Source of the DNA: an uncultured Caulobacter sp. | Lineage (GTDB): Bacteria > Pseudomonadota > Alphaproteobacteria > Caulobacterales > Caulobacteraceae | Reading direction: 5' to 3' | DNA: 8,183 bases | NCBI RefSeq assembly: GCF_937900395.1 | Contig: NZ_CALCDX010000027.1 | Span: 1 to 8,183, forward strand | Part shown: one piece after another, positions 1 through 6,709 of the stretch | How the letters are laid out: every line of letters starts with the position of its first letter | Numbering within the stretch: the stretch's first letter is position 1 | The notes under the pieces: model-generated | Seen by the model: only the letters and a program-made list of their open reading frames with translations | The model's database searches: none | What the model was told of the DNA's origin: nothing | Position numbers and translations under genes: made by a program

Positions 1-318
1 ATCGCCTTCATGCGCGGCCGCACGCTGAGCCACGCCTTCGTCATCGTCGACGAGGCCCAGAACTGCTCGCGGCTGCAGATGAAGATGGTGCTGACGCGCC
101 TGGGCGAAGGCGCGCGGATGGTCGTCACCGGCGACCCGACCCAGGTCGATTTGCTGAACCCGCGAGACTCGGGCCTCGCCCACGCCGTCTCGATCCTGGA
201 AGGGGTCGAGGGCGTCGCCGTCTCGCGCTTCACCTCGGCCGACGTCGTGCGCCATCCGCTCGTCGAACGGATCGTCAAGGCCTATGACGCCGACGCGGCG
301 CAAAGCACGCCTCGGTAA
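1..318 (+). CDS. phoH: PhoH family ATPase, C-terminal part (5' end outside window)
   Basis: The reading frame is open from base 1 and stops at TAA 316-318, giving about 105 residues of the C-terminal half. The stretch HAFVIVDEAQN is the Walker B region of the PhoH P-loop family. It is followed by the conserved block VVTGDPTQVDL and the typical tail ending in LVERIVKAYD. PhoH-like proteins are cytoplasmic ATPases with a helicase-type fold. Their exact role is unsettled, but genomic association with ybeY suggests RNA metabolism. The Walker A motif must lie upstream of the window. The ybeY start follows 18 nt after the stop, so the two are probably co-transcribed. The family call is firm; the function is not. 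Confidence 0.95.
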   Translation: MAFMRGRTLSHAFVIVDEAQNCSRLQMKMVLTRLGEGARMVVTGDPTQVDLLNPRDSGLAHAVSILEGVEGVAVSRFTSADVVRHPLVERIVKAYDADAAQSTPR

Positions 319-336
319 AGAGTACTCCCCGCTAAA

Positions 337-810
337 ATGACCATCACCGTAGACATCGAGATCGAGGACGAGGCCTGGACCACAGCGGCCGAGGACGCCG
401 AGGCCCTGGTCTGGCGCGCCGCCCAGGCCGTGCTGGACGCGCACGAGGACATCGAGGGCCAGGGGATCGTGATCCTGCTGACCGATGACGACAGCGTCCA
501 GGCCCTGAACCGCGACTTCCGTCAGAAGGACTACGCGACCAACGTCCTGTCCTTCCCCTCGCCGCCAAACCCCGAAGGCCAGATCGGCGACATCGCCCTG
601 GCCTTTGGCGTCTGCACCCGCGAGGCGCGGGAGCAGGGCAAGTCTCTGGCCCACCACCTGCAACATCTGGTGGCGCATGGCGTGCTACATCTCCTAGGAT
701 ACGACCACGAGCGCGACGACGAGGCGGAAGCCATGGAGGCGCTCGAACGCGAGATCCTGGCGGGGCTGGACGTTCCTGACCCCTACGCCAGTGACGAAGA
801 GGGACGCTGA
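337..810 (+). CDS. ybeY: Endoribonuclease YbeY (rRNA maturation factor)
   Basis: The protein has 157 aa, a usual length for YbeY. The diagnostic metal-binding motif HGVLHLLGYDH lies at residues 114-124, so His114, His118 and His124 are the expected zinc ligands. The block NVLSFP at 69-74 is also conserved in the family. YbeY is a zinc-dependent endoribonuclease implicated in 16S rRNA 3' end maturation and 70S quality control. ATG 337 was chosen because it fits the family N-terminus and lies just after phoH. The Shine-Dalgarno is weak, so translation may depend on phoH. The acidic C-terminal tail is poorly conserved in the family. corC begins 8 nt after the stop. Confidence 0.97.
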   Translation: MTITVDIEIEDEAWTTAAEDAEALVWRAAQAVLDAHEDIEGQGIVILLTDDDSVQALNRDFRQKDYATNVLSFPSPPNPEGQIGDIALAFGVCTREAREQGKSLAHHLQHLVAHGVLHLLGYDHERDDEAEAMEALEREILAGLDVPDPYASDEEGR

Positions 811-818
811 CCAGGGCC

Positions 819-1739
819 ATGCCCAGCGACGAGCCTAGTCAACAGCCCGCCGCGCCGGCGCGAAGAAGCCGGGGCGTGCGGGCGTTCCTTAGACGTATGC
901 GCAAGCGGCTGACCGTGGGCGGCGGCGAGTCCCCGCGTCCGCCCGAGCCGCCGGCCCAGAGCGGCGAGGTCGATATCGTCGACCAGGCCGAAGCCTTCCA
1001 GACCCTGCGCGTGGCCGACGTGATGACGCCGCGCGCCGATATCGTCGCCGTCGAGCTTTCCACGCCCTTCGAGACCCTGGTCGCCCAGTTCGTCGAGGCG
1101 GGCCACTCGCGGATGCCGATCTACCGCGAGACGCTGGACGATCCCGTCGGCGTCATCCACGTCAAGGACGTGTTCCGGCTGATGGCCGAGGACGAGAAGC
1201 GCCCCAGCGGCGCCGACCTTGTGTTGAACAAGCTGCGCCGTGAGGCGTTGTACGTGCCCGCCTCGATGAAGGCCGCGGACCTCTTGCTGCGCATGCGCAC
1301 CAGCCGGATCCACATGGCCTTGGTCATCGACGAGTTCGGCGGGACGGACGGCCTGGTGACGATGGAAGACCTGATCGAGGCGGTGGTCGGCGAGATTGAT
1401 GACGAGCACGACGACGCCGCGTCCGCCGCGATCGTGGCGCGGCCGGGCGGTGTCTTCGACGCCGATGCTCGCGCGCCTCTGGAAGAGCTGGAGGCCGCCC
1501 TCGGTCGCGAGCTGGCGCCCTCCGACATGGAAGAGGACATCGACACGGTCGCGGGCCTGGTCGTCGCCCTGGCGGGCCGGGTGCCGCAACGGGGCGAGGT
1601 CATCGCCCATCCCGACGGCTATGAGTTCGAGGTCGTCGAGGCCGATCCGCGCCGGGTGCGTCGGGTCCGGGTGCGCGGCGGTCCCTCGCTGCAGGCGCAG
1701 GGAGCCGAGACGGTTTCCGAAGGCCTCGACGCTTCGTGA
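819..1739 (+). CDS. corC: CBS-domain transporter-associated protein (CorC/HlyC/TlyC type)
   Basis: The protein has 306 aa. After a basic N-terminus (about 15-31) comes a CBS pair: CBS1 at about 65-125, including the typical VMTPRADIVAV, and CBS2 at about 135-190, ending in the hallmark DEFGGTDGLVTMEDLIEAVV. A CorC_HlyC (transporter-associated) domain follows at about 205-287. There are no membrane segments, so this is the soluble CorC-like form, not a DUF21 membrane protein. CorC is linked to Mg/Co efflux; the hlyC/tlyC (hemolysin) names are historical and not evidence of toxicity. Start ATG 819 lies 8 nt after ybeY. The stop TGA overlaps the lnt GTG start (GTGA at 1736-1739). The family is certain; the transported ion or partner is not shown by the sequence. 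Confidence 0.93.
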   Translation: MPSDEPSQQPAAPARRSRGVRAFLRRMRKRLTVGGGESPRPPEPPAQSGEVDIVDQAEAFQTLRVADVMTPRADIVAVELSTPFETLVAQFVEAGHSRMPIYRETLDDPVGVIHVKDVFRLMAEDEKRPSGADLVLNKLRREALYVPASMKAADLLLRMRTSRIHMALVIDEFGGTDGLVTMEDLIEAVVGEIDDEHDDAASAAIVARPGGVFDADARAPLEELEAALGRELAPSDMEEDIDTVAGLVVALAGRVPQRGEVIAHPDGYEFEVVEADPRRVRRVRVRGGPSLQAQGAETVSEGLDAS

Positions 1740-3328
1740 CCGCCTGGAATCGTTTTCGTCAGCGCGCCTGGAGCGGGCCGTTGCTGGCTTTGGTCGCTGG
1801 CCTCGCGGCCGCCTTGGCGCATCCGCCGTTCGGCCTATTGCCCGGCCTGCTGGGCTACGCGCTGCTGCTCTACCTGCTGGACGTCGTCGACGAGTCCAAA
1901 CCATTGCGCTCGGCTTTCTGGCGCGGCTGGCTGGCGGGCGTGGGCTATTTCGGTCTCGGGACCTGGTGGATCGGCGAGGCCTTCCTGGTCGACGCGGCCA
2001 ATCAAGGCTGGATGGCGCCGTTCGCGATCGCGGCCATGGCGGCGGGCTTGGCGCTGTTCTGGGGACTGGCGGCGCTGCTCTACCGCCTTCTGCGCCCCGC
2101 CAGCGCCTGGCGTCTCCTGACCTTCGCCGGCGCGTTCGCGGCCCTGGAGTGGGCTCGCGGCCATGTCCTGACCGGCTTTCCGTGGAACCTGCCCGGCGAG
2201 ACCTGGCGCGCGGGCTCGGCCCCCTCCCAGGCCGCGGCCCTGGTCGGCGCCTACGGCCTGACCTGGATCACCCTGGCGATCGTCGCGGCCCCCGCGGTCT
2301 GGCGTGAGCAGCGCGGCGGTCGCATCGCCCTGGCCTCGGCGGCGGCCGGCCTGGCCGCGCTCTACGGGTATGGCGTCCTGGCTCTGCATAAGCCGCTGCG
2401 CCAGGAGCCGCCGGTCTCGGTCCGGATCGTCCAGGCCGACATCCGGCAGGACGCCAAGTGGGACGCCGCCCGCTTCGCCCAGATCGTCCAGGCCTATGTC
2501 TCGCTGACGGCGCAGCCCTATGCGGGAAAGCCGGCCGATCTGGTGATCTGGCCCGAGGGCGCGCTGCCGGCCGCGGTCAACGACTATCTGGCGCCGGGGA
2601 CCTGGGTGCGTCAGGCGATCCTCGACAGCGTCCGCCCCGGCCAGACGCTGCTGATTGGCGGCTACCGCTACGAAGGGCCGATCGACAAGCCGGTCTACTA
2701 CAACAGCCTGATCGCCCTGCGCCGGACCGACAGCGACCTCGAGGTCGTCGGCGTCTACGACAAGCACCGATTGGTTCCCTTCGGCGAATACTTGCCCGCC
2801 GAGGCGTTTCTTACCCAAATTGGGTTTAAGAGCCTGGCCCATCTCGGGGACGGGTTCGCGACCGGCCCGCGTCCCGCTCCGCTGCGGGTCATGCCCGGCC
2901 TGCTGACGCAGCCCCTGATCTGCTACGAAAGCCTGTTTCCTGGATTATCCAAACAAAACAACGATGTTCGGGTCCTGATCAACATCTCGAACGACGCTTG
3001 GTTCGGCGTTACGTCCGGCCCGCTTCAGCACCTGAATCTTGCCAGTTATCGCGCGATCGAGCGGGGGACGCCCATTCTCAGGGCCACGCCGACCGGTGTT
3101 AGCGCTGTCATACGTGCAGATGGTCAAGTTGCCGACGGCGCGCGGCTTGGGCTAGGACAACGCGGAGTCATCGATGCGCAAATACCAGGCCGAGGCCAGG
3201 TCACGCTCTTCGATAACTTCGAGGATTTCCCCTTTTGCGTGCTTCTACTGATATCTATGGTTGCGTCAGTTCGCCTGCGAGCAGGTAAATCCTTGTGGAC
3301 TATTGCGCCATCGAAAGACTCGGGCTGA
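1736..3328 (+). CDS. lnt: Apolipoprotein N-acyltransferase
   Basis: The protein has 530 aa, close to the usual 500-540. Lnt is an inner-membrane enzyme that transfers an acyl chain from phospholipid to the N-terminal cysteine of apolipoproteins, the last step of lipoprotein maturation. Hydrophobic segments occupy roughly residues 14-215 (about six to seven spans), and a final one lies at 498-514. The nitrilase-like periplasmic domain covers about 227-480 and contains the triad: Glu274 in VIWPEGALPA, Lys343 in YDKHRLVPFGEYLP and Cys396 in LICYESLFPG. GTG 1736 was chosen because it overlaps the corC stop and gives a normal N-terminus, which implies translational coupling. The 3' quarter (from about 2940) is less GC-rich and uses codons otherwise nearly absent here, such as TTA and ATA. 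All catalytic residues are intact. Confidence 0.96.
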   Translation: MTAWNRFRQRAWSGPLLALVAGLAAALAHPPFGLLPGLLGYALLLYLLDVVDESKPLRSAFWRGWLAGVGYFGLGTWWIGEAFLVDAANQGWMAPFAIAAMAAGLALFWGLAALLYRLLRPASAWRLLTFAGAFAALEWARGHVLTGFPWNLPGETWRAGSAPSQAAALVGAYGLTWITLAIVAAPAVWREQRGGRIALASAAAGLAALYGYGVLALHKPLRQEPPVSVRIVQADIRQDAKWDAARFAQIVQAYVSLTAQPYAGKPADLVIWPEGALPAAVNDYLAPGTWVRQAILDSVRPGQTLLIGGYRYEGPIDKPVYYNSLIALRRTDSDLEVVGVYDKHRLVPFGEYLPAEAFLTQIGFKSLAHLGDGFATGPRPAPLRVMPGLLTQPLICYESLFPGLSKQNNDVRVLINISNDAWFGVTSGPLQHLNLASYRAIERGTPILRATPTGVSAVIRADGQVADGARLGLGQRGVIDAQIPGRGQVTLFDNFEDFPFCVLLLISMVASVRLRAGKSLWTIAPSKDSG

Positions 3329-3331
3329 ATT
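3303..3331 (+). promoter_or_regulatory. Possible promoter for the XRE regulator, inside the lnt 3' end
   Basis: TTGCGCC (3303-3309), a 14-nt spacer and GCTGAATT (3324-3331) roughly fit the Caulobacter housekeeping promoter TTGACGS-N10-14-GCTANAWC; the -10 element is better than the -35. Overlapping it, CTGAATT (3325-3331) and AATTTCAG (3340-3347) form an imperfect inverted repeat that could be an operator, perhaps for autoregulation. This is a weak call made by eye. Confidence 0.25.
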
Positions 3332-3362
3332 AAAACCGCAATTTCAGCTATCAAGCGTGGGT

Positions 3363-3782
3363 ATGAGCGATTTGTCGGGCGCCGAACGCCATCCCAATCC
3401 GGTCGACCTGCACGTGGGTGCGCGCATTCGAATGCGCCGCAAGATCCTTGGCGTGAGCCAGGAGCGTCTTGCCGAGGACCTTGGCCTCACCTTCCAGCAG
3501 ATCCAGAAGTACGAGCGCGGCGCGAACCGGGTCAGCGCCAGCAAGCTCTATGAGATCGCCAAAAGCCTGCAGGCGCCGGTCGCCTATTTCTTCGAGGGCT
3601 TGGAAGCGACGGCCGACGGCGTGTCCGAAGGCGGCGAGCCCTTCGTTCACGACTTTCTGATGACCTCGGAAGGGCTCGAGCTGGCGACCCAGTTCCCCCG
3701 GATCACGCGGTCCAGGGTTCGTCGCCGCATTCTCGAACTCGTCCGGTCGATGGCCGAGGAGGAGGCGAGCGAAGACGATTGA
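3363..3782 (+). CDS. XRE-family HTH transcriptional regulator (PraR-like)
   Basis: From ATG 3363 the protein has 139 aa. An HTH_3/Cro-CI domain covers residues about 17-75, with the recognition region VSQERLAEDLGLTFQQIQKYERG and the usual continuation VPVAYFFEG-like (APVAYFFEGL, 71-80). The C-terminal part (about 95-131) contains FPRI and VRRRILELVRSM, which resembles the tail of rhizobial PraR-type regulators; this likeness is from memory. It is probably a dimeric cytoplasmic DNA-binding protein. The frame is open further upstream to about 3261, but that would overlap lnt by 68 nt and add an unrelated sequence, so the internal ATG is preferred although its Shine-Dalgarno is poor. It sits 34 nt after lnt and 108 nt before metK. 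The target genes are unknown; itself and metK are natural candidates. Confidence 0.9.
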   Translation: MSDLSGAERHPNPVDLHVGARIRMRRKILGVSQERLAEDLGLTFQQIQKYERGANRVSASKLYEIAKSLQAPVAYFFEGLEATADGVSEGGEPFVHDFLMTSEGLELATQFPRITRSRVRRRILELVRSMAEEEASEDD

Positions 3783-3809
3783 TCGTCAGGCTCGCTTGCC
3801 CGCATAAAC
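3779..3809 (+). promoter_or_regulatory. Possible metK promoter
   Basis: TTGATC (3779-3784, overlapping the stop of the upstream regulator) and CATAAA (3803-3808; extended match GCATAAAC to the Caulobacter -10) are 18 nt apart. Transcription from here would start near 3815 and include the whole leader described below. A competing reading, TTGCCCG (3796-3802) with TCTTTATA (3813-3820), would start near 3827 and remove part of the leader helix. The sequence alone does not decide between them. Confidence 0.3.
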
Positions 3810-3819
3810 ATATCTTTAT
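3804..3819 (+). promoter_or_regulatory. Operator-like AT-rich palindrome upstream of metK
   Basis: ATAAACATATCTTTAT is a 16-bp dyad in which seven of eight symmetric pairs match; only C3809/C3814 breaks it. It stands out in strongly GC-rich surroundings and overlaps both candidate -10 elements, which is the expected place for a repressor site. ArsR-type SAH-sensing regulators of methionine-cycle genes (SahR) are known in Proteobacteria and use AT-rich palindromes, so such a protein is one possible binder. The neighbouring XRE protein is another. The right half also pairs as CATAT-CTTT-ATATG (3809-3822). Confidence 0.45.
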
Positions 3820-3821
3820 AT

Positions 3822-3890
3822 GGTTCCGGTCTAACTGAACGCCGAATGGCGCGCGTGTAACCGCGCGCCTCCCATGGCCGGAGCTGTCTC
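3822..3890 (+). ncRNA. Structured 5' leader of metK that may hide the ribosome binding site
   Basis: GGTTCCGGTC (3822-3831) can pair over 10 bp (three G-U pairs) with GGCCGGAGCT (3876-3885), which contains the metK Shine-Dalgarno GGAG (3880-3883, 7 nt before TTG 3891). Inside this helix is a perfect 8-bp hairpin, GGCGCGCG (3848-3855) with CGCGCGCC (3862-3869), loop TGTAAC. An alternative small hairpin CGCC-GAAT-GGCG (3840-3851) excludes the 8-bp one, so two states are conceivable. The arrangement suits translational control of an enzyme whose product, SAM, is a common riboswitch ligand. I could not match it to SAM-II or to the SAM/SAH class of Rhodobacterales. The folding is seen in the sequence; regulation is inferred. 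Confidence 0.5.

Positions 3891-3894
<4 letters not shown>
3874..3894 (+). CDS. Six-codon upstream ORF overlapping the metK start
   Basis: ATG 3874 opens a frame reading M-A-G-A-V-S and ending at TGA 3892-3894, which overlaps the metK start as TTGA. Its codons cover the metK Shine-Dalgarno, so ribosomes translating it would both open the leader helix and stop exactly at the metK start. It has no Shine-Dalgarno of its own and the peptide has no recognisable feature. It may be chance. Confidence 0.25.
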
Positions 3895-5114
<1,220 letters not shown>

Positions 5115-5137
5115 GCGCTAGACCGTTTCGCCACCTC

Positions 5138-5287
5138 AATTGCCTTCCTAGGCCTTAGTGCCTAGGACCCATCGTTCCGCCGGCGTTGCGCTCGACAGAG
5201 ATCCGCAACGCCGGCGGTTTGCTTTTCTGGACTACCTAGTCCTGGCCCGACCATGGGTCCTAGGCGCAAGGCCTAGGAAGGCGAATT
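5138..5287. repeat. CTAG-rich nested inverted repeat, about 150 bp
   Basis: The left arm 5138-5172 and right arm 5253-5287 (35 nt each) are inverted copies. By hand they pair from AATT/AATT inwards to ACCCAT/ATGGGT with only two single-base bulges (A5157 and G5283) and one G-U pair. Each arm carries two CCTAGG sites (5147, 5161, 5259, 5272). Between the arms lie a 14-bp hairpin (5177-5217) and a small palindrome GGACTACCTAGTCC (5229-5242). The right arm runs into a T-rich tract (5286-5297). As DNA this could be a cruciform or a short non-autonomous element; as RNA it is a three-way junction. No transposase or clear target duplication is seen. It resembles dispersed intergenic repeats of caulobacters as I remember them, which a genome search would settle. 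Confidence 0.75.
5177..5226 (+). terminator. Rho-independent terminator of metK
   Basis: CCGCCGGCGTTGCG (5177-5190) and CGCAACGCCGGCGG (5204-5217) form a perfect 14-bp GC-rich stem with a 13-nt loop, followed by TTTGCTTTT (5218-5226). It lies 62 nt after the metK stop, inside the larger inverted repeat. Confidence 0.88.
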
Positions 5288-5314
5288 TTGTTTTTTCTCA
5301 CGTCGGTTCTAAAC
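5288..5314 (+). promoter_or_regulatory. Possible trmB promoter giving an almost leaderless mRNA
   Basis: TTGTTTT (5288-5294), a 12-nt spacer and TTCTAAAC (5307-5314) loosely fit the Caulobacter housekeeping pattern. The -10 ends 8 nt before ATG 5323 and there is no Shine-Dalgarno, which would suit a leaderless or near-leaderless transcript. The -35 is poor. Confidence 0.3.
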
Positions 5315-5322
5315 AGCGCCCC

Positions 5323-6003
5323 ATGACCAATCCGCAACAACCCCACGGGCCGCTGCGCTCGTTCGGCCGGCTGAAGTCGCGTCCGGTGAAGCCGCGCCAG
5401 CAGGCGTTGCTGGACACCCTGCTGCCGAGGATCGCCGTCCCGCAAGGGCCCTTCCAGCCGCTGGAGCTGATGCCCGAGGCCAAGTCCGTCTGGCTGGAGA
5501 TCGGTTTTGGCGGGGGCGAGCACATGGCCGCCCAGGCCGGCCGCCATCCCGAGACGCTGGTCATAGGCGCCGAGCCGTTCGTGAACGGCGTCGCCAGCGC
5601 CGTGCGCCATGTCGAGGAGCAGGCGCTGGAGAATGTCCGCATCCACGAGGGCGACGCGCGCGATGTCGTCGACTGGCTGCCCGACGCGTGCCTGGACCGC
5701 GTCTTCATCATGTTCCCTGACCCCTGGCATAAGGCGCGGCATAACAAGCGCCGCCTGATCCAGCCGGAGTTCGTCGCCAAGCTGGCGCGGGCGATGAAGC
5801 CGGGCGCGGCCCTGCGCTTCGCCACCGACTGGGCAGACTATGCCGAATGGACGACCGAGCGGGTGCTGGCCGATCCCCACTTCCGCTTCGCCGAAGAGGG
5901 AGCGGACCGCAACGCGATCCCCACCGACCACGTCACCACGCGCTACGAGGAAAAGAAGCTCGGCGACTGCGCGCCGGTGTTCCTGGACTTCGTCAGGGCT
6001 TAA
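5323..6003 (+). CDS. trmB: tRNA (guanine-N7)-methyltransferase
   Basis: From ATG 5323 the protein has 226 aa, typical for TrmB, which methylates G46 in the variable loop of tRNAs with SAM. The SAM-binding motif I is WLEIGFGGGEH (57-67), with AEPF (83-86) at the end of strand 2. The family-specific FPDPWHKARHNKRRL (131-145) holds the catalytic aspartate, and TRYEEKK (206-212) is the conserved tRNA-binding tail motif. The frame stays open upstream to 5158, but that stretch is the inverted repeat, so the ATG is preferred. Being next to metK places a SAM user beside the SAM maker, though the terminator between them argues for separate transcription. It converges with ppa. Confidence 0.96.
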   Translation: MTNPQQPHGPLRSFGRLKSRPVKPRQQALLDTLLPRIAVPQGPFQPLELMPEAKSVWLEIGFGGGEHMAAQAGRHPETLVIGAEPFVNGVASAVRHVEEQALENVRIHEGDARDVVDWLPDACLDRVFIMFPDPWHKARHNKRRLIQPEFVAKLARAMKPGAALRFATDWADYAEWTTERVLADPHFRFAEEGADRNAIPTDHVTTRYEEKKLGDCAPVFLDFVRA

Positions 6004-6009
6004 AGCAAA

Positions 6010-6033
6010 AGGGCCGGCGTATCCGCCGGCCCT
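6010..6033. terminator. Terminator hairpin between convergent trmB and ppa
   Basis: AGGGCCGGCG (6010-6019) and CGCCGGCCCT (6024-6033) form a perfect 10-bp stem around TATC. Read on the minus strand it is followed by TTTTGCTTTA, so it is a classic intrinsic terminator for ppa. On the plus strand the tail is not T-rich, so it can only partly serve trmB. Confidence 0.85.
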
Positions 6034-6040
6034 CTGCAAT

Positions 6041-6574
6041 TCAATACGTCTCGTTGTAGCGCTTGATCGCCGCGCGGATGATGTCCGCGGTTTCTTCTAT
6101 ATCGGCCCAGCCGGTGATCTTGGTCGACTTGCCCTTTTCCAGATCCTTGTAGTGCTGGAAGAAGTGGGCGATCTGCTCGGTCAGGATGGTCGGCAGGTCG
6201 CGCCAGCTGGAGACGCCCGTGTAGAACGGGTGCAGCTTGTCGACCGGCACCGCCAGGATCTTCTCGTCCGAACCGGCTTCGTCGACCATCATCAGGGTGC
6301 CGATCGGGCGGCAGCGGATGATCGCGCCGGGCACCACCGGGGTCGGACCCACGACCATGATGTCGGCCGGGTCGCCGTCGTCGGCCAGGGTGTGCGGAAT
6401 GAAGCCGTAGTTGGCCGGATAGAACATGGCCGTGTGCAGGAAGCGGTCGACCATCAGGGCGCCGCTTTCCTTGTCGATCTCGTATTTCACCGGCTCGCCG
6501 CCCTGCGGGATCTCGATGATGGCGTTCAGATCGTAAGGCGGATTGGCCCCGGTCGGGATCTTGGAGAGGTCCAT
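6041..6574 (-). CDS. ppa: Inorganic pyrophosphatase (family I)
   Basis: The protein has 177 aa, the usual size of the hexameric bacterial enzyme that hydrolyses pyrophosphate to phosphate and so drives biosynthetic reactions. The N-terminus MDLSKIPTG and the segment EIPQGGEPVKYEIDKESG (21-38) are typical. The metal-binding signature DGDPADI lies at 66-72, with Asp66, Asp68 and Asp71 as expected ligands; YPANYGFIP (52-60) precedes it. The frame is open beyond ATG 6574, but upstream residues do not fit the family and the methionine matches other Ppa starts. AAAGAG about 6 nt upstream is a fair Shine-Dalgarno. It is the only minus-strand gene here and is divergent from rimP. MetK upstream is one source of its substrate. 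Confidence 0.97.
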   Translation of the reverse strand: MDLSKIPTGANPPYDLNAIIEIPQGGEPVKYEIDKESGALMVDRFLHTAMFYPANYGFIPHTLADDGDPADIMVVGPTPVVPGAIIRCRPIGTLMMVDEAGSDEKILAVPVDKLHPFYTGVSSWRDLPTILTEQIAHFFQHYKDLEKGKSTKITGWADIEETADIIRAAIKRYNETY

Positions 6575-6625
6575 CGTGACTCTTTGCTTGTGTTGGTCCG
6601 CGGGGAGGCGGCCTGCGCGGACGGG

Positions 6626-6631
6626 CTTATA
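6626..6631 (-). promoter_or_regulatory. Possible -10 element of ppa
   Basis: On the minus strand these bases read TATAAG inside GGGCCTATAAGCCC, a near-palindrome. It lies about 50 nt upstream of the ppa start. No convincing -35 is seen at normal spacing, so the call is tentative. Confidence 0.3.
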
Positions 6632-6671
6632 GGCCCAAATTGCTGCGGCGCGGAAGGGGCGAGCGTCGTCG

Positions 6672-6676
6672 GAGTC
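6672..6676. other. GANTC site overlapping the rimP -35
   Basis: GAGTC here overlaps the -35 of the rimP promoter by two bases; a second site, GACTC (6578-6582), lies just upstream of the ppa start. GANTC is the target of the cell-cycle methyltransferase CcrM in Caulobacter and many other Alphaproteobacteria. The motif is seen; any role of methylation is inferred. Confidence 0.45.
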
Positions 6677-6703
6677 GACAAGCCACCCCAATTCGCCTAT
6701 AAA
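6675..6703 (+). promoter_or_regulatory. Promoter of rimP-nusA
   Basis: TCGACA (6675-6680), exactly 17 nt, then TATAAA (6698-6703) is a near-consensus housekeeping promoter (5/6 in each hexamer). Transcription would start near 6710, about 100 nt before rimP. It is the best promoter match in the window. Confidence 0.65.
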
Positions 6704-6709
6704 CCATCC

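Noticed and set aside
331..338. GCTAAAAT as a -10 element for ybeY
   Set aside because: It is a good match to the Caulobacter -10, but it overlaps the ATG and has no -35 at the right distance, so it could not make a ybeY mRNA.
783..1904. Long open frame on the minus strand opposite corC
   Set aside because: It is antisense to a well-supported gene. Its composition is the arginine-, alanine- and histidine-rich shadow typical of GC-rich DNA, with no recognisable domain.
1396..2307. Open frame on the plus strand across corC and lnt
   Set aside because: It is out of frame with two certain genes and reads as low-complexity Arg/Ser/Pro-rich sequence.
3330..3344. CtrA box (TTAA-N7-TTAA) upstream of the XRE gene
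   Set aside because: Only the first TTAA is present; the second half reads ATTT.
3261..3362. N-terminal extension of the XRE regulator into lnt
   Set aside because: It overlaps the lnt coding region and adds 34 residues that do not look like a domain; ATG 3363 gives the usual short N-terminus.
3783..3890. Known SAM-II or SAM/SAH riboswitch upstream of metK
   Set aside because: I could not find the conserved core or pseudoknot sequences of either class. The leader is therefore reported only as an unassigned structured RNA.
5158..5322. N-terminal extension of trmB from GTG 5158
   Set aside because: The 55 added residues would be encoded by the inverted repeat and terminator and do not resemble TrmB; ATG 5323 gives a normal-length protein.
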